DNA from: Acidovorax sp.
GTDB taxonomy: Bacteria; Pseudomonadota; Gammaproteobacteria; Burkholderiales; Burkholderiaceae_C
Length of the DNA stretch: 10,482 nucleotides
Assembly (NCBI GenBank): GCA_011620245.1
Contig: WOZN01000121.1
Coordinates: 1 to 10,482, forward strand
Direction of reading: 5' to 3'
Positions 5,783-10,482 of the stretch are shown here, in pieces. The position numbers and the translations under genes are program-made. Under the pieces are notes generated by a model, which did no database searches, was not told where the DNA came from, and was given only the letters and a program-made list of their open reading frames with translations. Positions within the stretch are counted from its first letter, which is position 1; each line of letters opens with the position of its first letter.

Positions 5783-8182
5783 ATGGCGCCCCCCACCTCC
5801 CCAAAACAACCTCACAAGCCAGCTGTTTCCGCGACTGGCCGACGCCCTGGCTGGCTACGCTGGATTTTTCGCGCATTCCTGTGGATCGGCGGGCTCGGGT
5901 TGGCGGGGGCACTGGCCTTGCTTCTGACCATCGGCGTTGCGCTGGCCATGGCCTACCCCAATCTTCCAGACGTCTCTGACCTTGCGGACTACCGGCCCAA
6001 GCTGCCGTTGCGGGTGTACTCAGCCGAAGGCGCGCTGCTGGGAGAGTTCGGCGAAGAGCGGCGCAATCTGACCCCCATCCGGGAGATTCCCACCGTGGTC
6101 AAAGATGCGGTGCTGGCCATTGAAGACACCCGATTCTTCCAGCACGGTGGCGTCGATTACAAGGGAATGCTGCGCGCAGTTCTGGCCAATCTGGGGCGCG
6201 TGAAAAGCCAGGGGGCTTCAACCATCACCATGCAGGTAGCCCGCAATGTTTATCTGTCATCAGAGAAAACATTTACGCGAAAAATTTACGAAATCTTACT
6301 GACATTCAAACTCGAACATTTGCTCACAAAAGACCAGATTCTCGAAATTTATATGAACCAGATTTACCTGGGCAACCGGGCCTATGGATTTGCAGCCGCA
6401 TCCGAGGCCTATTTTGGCAAGCCGCTCAGGTCGGTCTCCATTGCCGAAGCAGCGATGCTGGCAGGCCTGCCCAAGGCACCCTCTGCCTACAACCCCATCA
6501 GCAACCCCAGGCGTGCCCGGGCACGCCAGCTCTACATCATTGAACGGATGGAAGAAAACGGTTTCATCACAGCCGAGGAAGCAGCAGCCGCAAAGAAGGA
6601 AGAAATCAAAATCCGCTCAGGTCAGGACAACACCCGTGTCCATGCCGAATATGTGGCCGAGATGGTGCGGCAACTGATCTTCAGCCAATATGGCAATGAG
6701 GCTTACACCCGCGGCTTGAACGTATACACCACGCTGAACGCAGCCAACCAGGATGCCGCCTATGCGGCCCTGCGCCGCGGCATCATGGACTATGAACGAC
6801 GCCAGCAATACCGCGGCCCTGAACAATTCGTGGCCTTGCCCGCGGCTCCAGAGGAAGTGGAGGACGCAATCGACGAAGCGCTGGCCAGTCATCCGGACAA
6901 TGGCGATGTCATGGCAGCGGTGGTGCTGCAGGCCACGGCACGCAAGATTGTGGCGGCGCGCGCCAATGGCGATACTCTGGAGATCACGGGCGATGGGCTC
7001 AAACCCGCCCAATCCGGGTTGAGCGAAAAGGCCCCGCCCAACATCAAGATTCGCCGCGGTGCCGTGATTCGTGTGGTCAGGTCACCCAAGAACGCCTGGG
7101 AAATCACGCAATTGCCCGAGGTGGAGGGCGCCTTGGTAGCGCTGGATCCGCGCAGTGGCGCCATCAAGGCACTGGTGGGTGGTTTTGATTTTGACAAGAA
7201 CAAATTCAACCACGCAGTGCAGGCCTGGCGCCAGCCAGGGTCCAGCTTCAAGCCGTTTATCTACTCTGCCGCACTGGAGAAGGGTTTCACCCCGGCCACC
7301 GTCATCAACGACGCCCCTCTCTTTTTTGATGCAGGCGTTACCGGCGGCCCACCCTGGGAGCCCAAGAACTACGACGGCAAGTACGATGGCCCCATGACGA
7401 TGCGCACGGGTCTTGCCAAATCCAAGAACATGGTCTCCATCCGCATCTTGCAGGCGGTAGGACCCAAGACGGCGCAGGCATGGGTGACCCGGTTCGGATT
7501 CGAGGCAGAAAAACACCCCGCCTACCTGACCATGGCATTGGGAGCGGGCTCGGTCACTCCATTGCAGATGGCATCGGCTTACTCGGTGTTTGCCAATGGC
7601 GGCTACCGCATCAACCCTTGGCTGATTGCCCGCGTGACCGATCACAAGGGCCGTGTGATTTCCGAAAACCCTCCTCCCGCTTCCAGCGACCTGCCACACG
7701 CCATCGATGCAAGAAATGCCTTCATCATGGACAACATGCTGCAAGAGGTTACCCGCTCAGGGACTGCCGCACGGGCGCAAGCCACCCTCAAGCGGTCGGA
7801 CCTGCATGGCAAGACAGGCACCACCAATGACGCTGTGGACGCGTGGTTTGCAGGGTATCAACCCACCCTGACCGCAGTGACCTGGATTGGCTACGACAAG
7901 CCTCGCAACCTGGGCAGCCGTGAAACCGGGGGCGGGTTGAGCTTGCCGGTGTGGATCAACTTCATGGAACGCGCCCTCAAGGGAGTGCCAGTCATGGAAA
8001 CCACCGTGCCGCCAGGTGTGGTGAATGTGGGTGGTGAGTGGTTCTATGAGGAATATGCACGCAACGCAGGGGTTGCGAACGTGGGCCTGCAAGATCGCTC
8101 CACCATGCCAGCAACCGTGGCACCCCAGGCGCCACCACCGACCGAGGAGCGCAATCGCATCCTCGATCTGTTCCGCAACTGA
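5783..8182 (+). CDS. mrcA: Bifunctional penicillin-binding protein 1A
   Basis: This class A PBP (mrcA, also called ponA) polymerises lipid II into glycan strands and cross-links the peptides, acting in the periplasm from an inner-membrane anchor. The 799-residue product has a short basic cytoplasmic tail and one transmembrane helix (about 27-57). The GT51 glycosyltransferase domain (about 80-250) includes EDTRFF with catalytic Glu114, QGASTITMQVARN (143-155), and KDQILEIYMNQIYLGNRAYG. An OB-like insert typical of PBP1A follows (about 330-445), then the transpeptidase domain with SSFK (Ser487, Lys490), SKN (547-549) and KTG (677-679). All catalytic motifs are intact, and the length is normal. 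It is divergent from pilMNOPQ, an arrangement also known in Pseudomonas. Bases 6241-6360 are unusually AT-rich (34% GC by hand count) although the protein there is conserved. Confidence 0.97.
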   Translation: MAPPTSPKQPHKPAVSATGRRPGWLRWIFRAFLWIGGLGLAGALALLLTIGVALAMAYPNLPDVSDLADYRPKLPLRVYSAEGALLGEFGEERRNLTPIREIPTVVKDAVLAIEDTRFFQHGGVDYKGMLRAVLANLGRVKSQGASTITMQVARNVYLSSEKTFTRKIYEILLTFKLEHLLTKDQILEIYMNQIYLGNRAYGFAAASEAYFGKPLRSVSIAEAAMLAGLPKAPSAYNPISNPRRARARQLYIIERMEENGFITAEEAAAAKKEEIKIRSGQDNTRVHAEYVAEMVRQLIFSQYGNEAYTRGLNVYTTLNAANQDAAYAALRRGIMDYERRQQYRGPEQFVALPAAPEEVEDAIDEALASHPDNGDVMAAVVLQATARKIVAARANGDTLEITGDGLKPAQSGLSEKAPPNIKIRRGAVIRVVRSPKNAWEITQLPEVEGALVALDPRSGAIKALVGGFDFDKNKFNHAVQAWRQPGSSFKPFIYSAALEKGFTPATVINDAPLFFDAGVTGGPPWEPKNYDGKYDGPMTMRTGLAKSKNMVSIRILQAVGPKTAQAWVTRFGFEAEKHPAYLTMALGAGSVTPLQMASAYSVFANGGYRINPWLIARVTDHKGRVISENPPPASSDLPHAIDARNAFIMDNMLQEVTRSGTAARAQATLKRSDLHGKTGTTNDAVDAWFAGYQPTLTAVTWIGYDKPRNLGSRETGGGLSLPVWINFMERALKGVPVMETTVPPGVVNVGGEWFYEEYARNAGVANVGLQDRSTMPATVAPQAPPPTEERNRILDLFRN

Positions 8183-8265
8183 ACCTCTGCACCCTGAAAT
8201 CGTGCGGGACCCTCAGAACCTGTTCACGATCTCAACACGGATACCCCTTTTGACATGCGATCCCT

Positions 8266-8340
8266 GCCCTTGCCAACGCAAGGCGGGGTCAAACGCCCGG
8301 ATCCGGCGAATATGGCAGGAGGAGCAAGGGCGCTTTTTTT
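8266..8340 (+). terminator. Candidate mrcA terminator with alternative hairpins
   Basis: GCCCTTGC (8266-8273) can pair over 8 bases with GCAAGGGC (8324-8331), which is followed after two bases by seven T residues (8334-8340). The loop is long (50 bases) and contains a smaller CGCC/GGCG hairpin around 8294-8308. The same left arm can instead form a tight hairpin CCTTGC-caac-GCAAGG (8268-8283). This fits the end of an mrcA transcript, 84 bases after its stop, but the long loop makes intrinsic termination uncertain. The rest of 8183-8339 shows no gene. Confidence 0.35.
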
Positions 8341-8669
8341 CAGGCCGCGAACCGAAGAGATATGCCAGACTGCTGCGAAGCATCCCGGCTCAGGTGGCTG
8401 AAGAATTCGCCGGCACCTTTGGTGTCTTGCCAGGCCGATCCGTCAAACCGGTAATGGTAGCCGCCCGACTTGGCAGCCATCCACACTTCATGCAGCGGTT
8501 TTTGCAGATTGATGATGATCTGGCTGCGGTTGGGAAATGTCAGGGTCACCATGCCGCCTGTGCGCTGGCTGTCCACATCCGCATCACCATCGTCGTTGAT
8601 GCGATCACAGTTGCGTTCAACGGCAAGCAGCAGTTTTTCGGCCTGGTCCAGGAATTCAAGGTCGGTCAT
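8340..8669 (-). CDS. cyaY: Frataxin homologue CyaY
   Basis: CyaY is a small cytoplasmic iron-binding protein that modulates iron-sulfur cluster assembly through the IscS/IscU machinery. The 109-residue product matches the family along its full length. It has an acidic first helix and loop (DGDADVD, residues 27-33) carrying the proposed iron-binding carboxylates, beta strands MVTLTFPN and QIIINLQKP, the signature [20 protein letters not shown] (61-80), and a final helix [12 protein letters not shown]. The start ATG at 8669-8667 is the only plausible one. There is no good Shine-Dalgarno sequence near it. It is divergent from lptM with only 12 bases between the two start codons, and it converges on mrcA. 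Confidence 0.96.
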   Translation of the reverse strand: MTDLEFLDQAEKLLLAVERNCDRINDDGDADVDSQRTGGMVTLTFPNRSQIIINLQKPLHEVWMAAKSGGYHYRFDGSAWQDTKGAGEFFSHLSRDASQQSGISLRFAA

Positions 8670-8705
8670 TACAATTTACGCATGTTGAAAGTTTCCCAAA
8701 TTCTA
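8670..8705. promoter_or_regulatory. Overlapping divergent promoter candidates for cyaY and lptM
   Basis: For lptM (plus), TACAAT at 8670-8675 matches the -10 consensus at 5 of 6 positions and would start transcription at about 8682, the lptM ATG itself. For cyaY (minus), TAGAAT at 8705-8700, inside the lptM reading frame, is also 5 of 6 and would give a leader of about 25 bases. Neither has a convincing -35. This is motif evidence only. Confidence 0.3.
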
Positions 8706-8888
8706 GTCAGAACCATTGCCCTTGCTGCGATTGCGGCAGCATTGGCGGGTTGCGGCCAGCGTGGCCCCTTGTACCTCCCCGGCGCGCCTGAGGCCAGGCA
8801 ACGGGCCACGCTGCCTGAAACACTCTCCCCCGCAAAGACCGCACCGGCGCCCGCCGCTGCTACGCCGCCCGCATCGGTGCCGCGTTAA
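8682..8888 (+). CDS. lptM: LPS translocon maturation lipoprotein LptM (YifL)
   Basis: LptM is a small outer-membrane-associated lipoprotein that in E. coli helps LptD mature into the LptDE translocon. The 68-residue product has a signal peptide with the lipobox LAGC (Cys24), directly followed by the family signature CGQRGPLYLP (24-33), and a Pro/Ala-rich low-complexity tail ending at residue 68. This gene is too short for many gene callers. The ATG at 8682 gives the natural signal peptide; longer readings of the frame through 8025-8681 run across the mrcA end and cyaY and have no support. No Shine-Dalgarno sequence is visible. The neighbourhood of cyaY plus lptM matches E. coli cyaY-yifL and betaproteobacterial cyaY-lptM-lysA, but lysA does not follow here. 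Confidence 0.9.
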   Translation: MLKVSQILVRTIALAAIAAALAGCGQRGPLYLPGAPEARQRATLPETLSPAKTAPAPAAATPPASVPR

Positions 8889-8930
8889 CGACGGGGTTGA
8901 CGGCTATCGCCAAGGGCGAGGGCTGCAGGT

Positions 8931-8944
8931 TTGATTTGTATCAA
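8931..8944 (+). promoter_or_regulatory. FNR/Anr box (TTGAT-N4-ATCAA)
   Basis: The sequence TTGATTTGTATCAA is a perfect dyad match to the consensus of FNR/Anr-type regulators, which bind when their iron-sulfur cluster is intact under low oxygen. Its centre is at 8937.5. A class II site (centre near -41.5) would predict transcription start at about 8979, and a -10-like hexamer is in place for that. The box lies in the 111-base gap between lptM and the di-iron protein gene, on the side of the latter. Confidence 0.7.
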
Positions 8945-8965
8945 GCACTGGAAACAATGCTGTCA

Positions 8966-8971
8966 TACAGT
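8966..8971 (+). promoter_or_regulatory. Candidate -10 element of an FNR-dependent promoter
   Basis: TACAGT matches TATAAT at 4 of 6 positions. Its right end lies about 7 bases before the start site predicted from the FNR box. There is no -35 hexamer, as expected for a class II activated promoter. The leader would be about 21 bases and contains only a weak GAGAC ribosome site (8986-8990). Confidence 0.4.
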
Positions 8972-8999
8972 GAATACTTTATTACGAGACAGCTTCGAC

Positions 9000-9827
9000 A
9001 TGGCACTGGAACTTTATCGCGACAAGAATCACGCCTGCCTGATGTTCACCGACCTCATCGAGGAAGATGGGCAAGCAGTTCAATCGAACCAGTTTCTGAT
9101 CGTGGACGGCGACACGGGCGCCATCATCGACCCCGGCGGCAACCTCGCCTTCAATGAACTGTTCATGGGGATGTCCAAACATTTCATGCCCAGCAAGCTG
9201 TCGTATGTGATCGCATCGCACGCCGATCCGGACATCATTGCCTCGCTGGACCGCTGGATGACCAGCACCAAGGCCTTGCTGGTGATTTCACGGGTATGGG
9301 AGCGGTTTGCCCCGCATTTCACCAAGGTGGGCAAGACGGAAAACCGGGTGATCGGTGTGCCGGACGGTGGTGGGCATCTGCCATTGGGGCGTCATGAACT
9401 GGTGCTGTTGCCAGCGCATTTCATGCACTCGGAGGGCAACTTCCATTTCTACGATCCGGTCAGCCGCATCCTGTTCACGGGCGACCTCGGGGTGTCGATG
9501 ACATCGGGGGCCGAGGCGCGCATTCCCGTCACCGATCTGGCCCCGCACATTCCGCGCATGGAGGCTTTTCACCGCCGCTACATGGTGTCCAACAAGATCC
9601 TGCGGCTGTGGGTGCGCATGGCGCGCCAGCTGGACATCGCCATGCTGGTGCCCCAGCACGGCGCGCCCATCATTGGCAAGAAGGCCATCAGCGATTTTAT
9701 GGACTGGATCGAAAACCTCATGTGCGGCATCGACCTGTTCGATGATCGCGCCTACCAGATCCCGACCGCCTACATCGACCCGGTCAGCCGGCAACTGCGG
9801 CCGGCGCTGCGTGCGGTCAACGCATAG
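9000..9827 (+). CDS. Metallo-beta-lactamase-fold oxygen-binding di-iron protein
   Basis: From the ATG at 9000 the product has 275 residues. It is a stand-alone MBL-fold domain of the type called oxygen-binding di-iron proteins, related to the catalytic half of flavodiiron proteins. Candidate ligands in family order are HADPD (His74, Asp76, Asp78), HSEGNF (His143; His140 is nearby), TGDLG (Asp162) and PQHGAP (His220). The spacing resembles flavodiiron enzymes, which reduce O2 or NO, but there is no flavodoxin domain, so an outside reductant would be needed if it is an enzyme; it may instead sense or bind oxygen. No signal peptide or membrane segment is seen, so it is probably cytoplasmic. The open frame extends upstream to 8931, but the added 23 residues are Cys-rich and overlap the FNR box, so ATG 9000 is preferred. 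It is probably transcribed alone. Confidence 0.9.
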   Translation: MALELYRDKNHACLMFTDLIEEDGQAVQSNQFLIVDGDTGAIIDPGGNLAFNELFMGMSKHFMPSKLSYVIASHADPDIIASLDRWMTSTKALLVISRVWERFAPHFTKVGKTENRVIGVPDGGGHLPLGRHELVLLPAHFMHSEGNFHFYDPVSRILFTGDLGVSMTSGAEARIPVTDLAPHIPRMEAFHRRYMVSNKILRLWVRMARQLDIAMLVPQHGAPIIGKKAISDFMDWIENLMCGIDLFDDRAYQIPTAYIDPVSRQLRPALRAVNA

Positions 9828-9840
9828 AAATTTTCCTAAT

Positions 9841-9895
9841 AAAAACAGGCTCTAGCGCTTGTTGATAAAGCGCTGATAGCTACAAATAATATAGC
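9841..9895. repeat. Hairpin repeat of Comamonadaceae type, possible terminator
   Basis: AGCGCTT (9854-9860) and AAGCGCT (9868-9874) form a perfect 7-base stem with a 7-base loop. They are flanked by AAAAACAGGCTCT on the left and GATAGCTACAAATAATATAGC on the right, where GCTA/TAGC (9879-9882, 9892-9895) form a smaller inverted pair. From memory, very similar blocks with AGCGCTT/AAGCGCT arms and GATAGCT flanks recur between genes in Comamonadaceae. It fills the 71-base gap between two convergent genes, so a bidirectional terminator role is plausible. On the minus strand a T-run follows, but 8 bases beyond the stem. Confidence 0.6.
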
Positions 9896-9898
9896 AAA

Positions 9899-10482
9899 TC
9901 AAGCTTTCGAAGCAGCTCTGCCCTGCTCTGCGGGTCGGGCTGTCTTGGTGGCCAAGCGCCGCCACAGGCGCCATCCCAGCAGGGCCGCGAGTATGGCGCC
10001 ATAGACCGCAACATCTGCAAAGTCATTCTTGCCTGCGCGCATCCAGAAAAAATGCAGGATCGCCAGCCCGGCCACCCCATACACCGCCCGGTGCAGGGCC
10101 TGCCAGCGGCGCCCCCCCAATGCCCGGATGGCGCGGTTGAATGAGGTTGCCGCCAACACCGTGAGCAGGCAAAACGCCAGGAAGCCCACCAAAATGAAGG
10201 GTCGCTTGGCAATGTCGCGGGCGGTCTCGGCAAGATCGAACCCCATGTCGAACCAGCTATAGCCCAACAGGTGCAGCAGCGCGTAGAAAAACACAAACAG
10301 GCCCAGCATGCGGCGAAAGCGCGCCAGTTGCGGGCTGGCGGTCATCACGCGCAGCGGTGTCACGGCCAGCACGACACAAAGGGCCCGCAAGGTCCAGTCG
10401 CCTGTGGCGCGGATCAGTGCCTCGGCCGGGTTGGCACCCAGCTGATCGGCGGCTGCAGCATAAACCAGCCACGACAGGGGCA
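9899..10482 (-). CDS. msrQ: MsrQ heme membrane subunit (5' end outside window)
   Basis: MsrQ (formerly YedZ) is a heme-b inner-membrane protein that passes electrons from the quinone pool to MsrP, the periplasmic molybdenum enzyme that repairs methionine sulfoxide. The 193 visible residues include the family hallmarks NPAEALIRATGDW, VTPLR, FYALLHLLGY (a heme-ligand candidate His), and RWQALHRAVYGVAGLAILHF (two further candidate His). Several hydrophobic helices are present. The frame is open through the right edge, so the N-terminus is missing; a TTG at 10390 is internal, because conserved family sequence lies before it. The C-terminus is a basic, non-conserved tail (RPAEQGRAASKA). msrP would be expected just beyond the edge on the same strand. 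It converges on the di-iron protein gene. Confidence 0.93.
   Translation of the reverse strand, partial: PLSWLVYAAAADQLGANPAEALIRATGDWTLRALCVVLAVTPLRVMTASPQLARFRRMLGLFVFFYALLHLLGYSWFDMGFDLAETARDIAKRPFILVGFLAFCLLTVLAATSFNRAIRALGGRRWQALHRAVYGVAGLAILHFFWMRAGKNDFADVAVYGAILAALLGWRLWRRLATKTARPAEQGRAASKA

Noticed and set aside
5556..5912. 118-codon open frame on the minus strand across the mrcA start
   Set aside because: It overlaps the real mrcA N-terminus and both promoters, has no recognisable domain and is a shadow of mrcA.
8199..8230. Inverted repeat ATCGTG/CACGAT just after the mrcA stop
   Set aside because: A six-base stem with a 20-base loop and no T-run; too weak to call a terminator.
8297..8306. 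Palindrome CCGGATCCGG
   Set aside because: A perfect 10-base palindrome, but short and GC-rich, and probably only part of the hairpin-prone region after mrcA.
8025..8681. Upstream extension of the lptM frame to 287 codons
   Set aside because: It runs through the end of mrcA and antisense to the whole of cyaY. The lipoprotein signal starts properly at the ATG at 8682.

Overview
The window reads as chromosomal DNA of a betaproteobacterium, most likely Burkholderiales, family Comamonadaceae (Acidovorax/Simplicispira/Rhodoferax type). The grounds are the protein sequences, the divergent pilMNOPQ / penicillin-binding protein 1A arrangement, and an AGCGCTT/AAGCGCT hairpin repeat near 9841-9895 that I associate with Comamonadaceae intergenic regions. 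No phage, transposon, CRISPR, tRNA or rRNA is visible. The window is mostly conserved housekeeping sequence, with a few less ordinary spots.

Left part (1-5515, minus strand): a tightly packed type IV pilus assembly operon, pilM-pilN-pilO-pilP-pilQ, followed after 23 bases by a lipoprotein gene with a bacterial Ig-like domain that runs off the left edge. The pil genes are joined by GTGA and ATGA stop/start overlaps (pilM/N, pilO/P, pilP/Q) or a 3-base gap (pilN/O), which suggests translational coupling. PilM (cytoplasmic, actin-like), PilN and PilO (inner membrane), PilP (lipoprotein) and PilQ (outer membrane secretin) form the alignment and secretin complex. Two starts need care: pilM probably starts at a TTG (5515) and pilN at a GTG (4439).

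Centre (5516-8340): a roughly 270-base divergent intergenic region holds candidate promoters for pilM (minus) and mrcA (plus) and a 36-base inverted repeat. Then comes mrcA/ponA, a complete bifunctional PBP1A of 799 residues that makes peptidoglycan. A candidate terminator with two competing hairpins follows it.

Right part (8340-10482): cyaY (frataxin, minus) and lptM (small LPS-assembly lipoprotein, plus) are divergent with only 12 bases between their start codons. Next, where lysA is often found after lptM in relatives, is a 275-residue metallo-beta-lactamase-fold protein with flavodiiron-type metal ligands but no flavodoxin domain (oxygen-binding di-iron family). A perfect FNR/Anr box, TTGAT-N4-ATCAA, lies at 8931-8944, and a -10-like hexamer sits where a class II FNR-activated promoter would need it. 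An oxygen-responsive di-iron protein under apparent anaerobic control is the most interesting observation here. The window ends with the convergent, 5'-truncated msrQ, the heme membrane subunit of the periplasmic methionine sulfoxide reductase MsrPQ, separated from the di-iron gene by the hairpin repeat.
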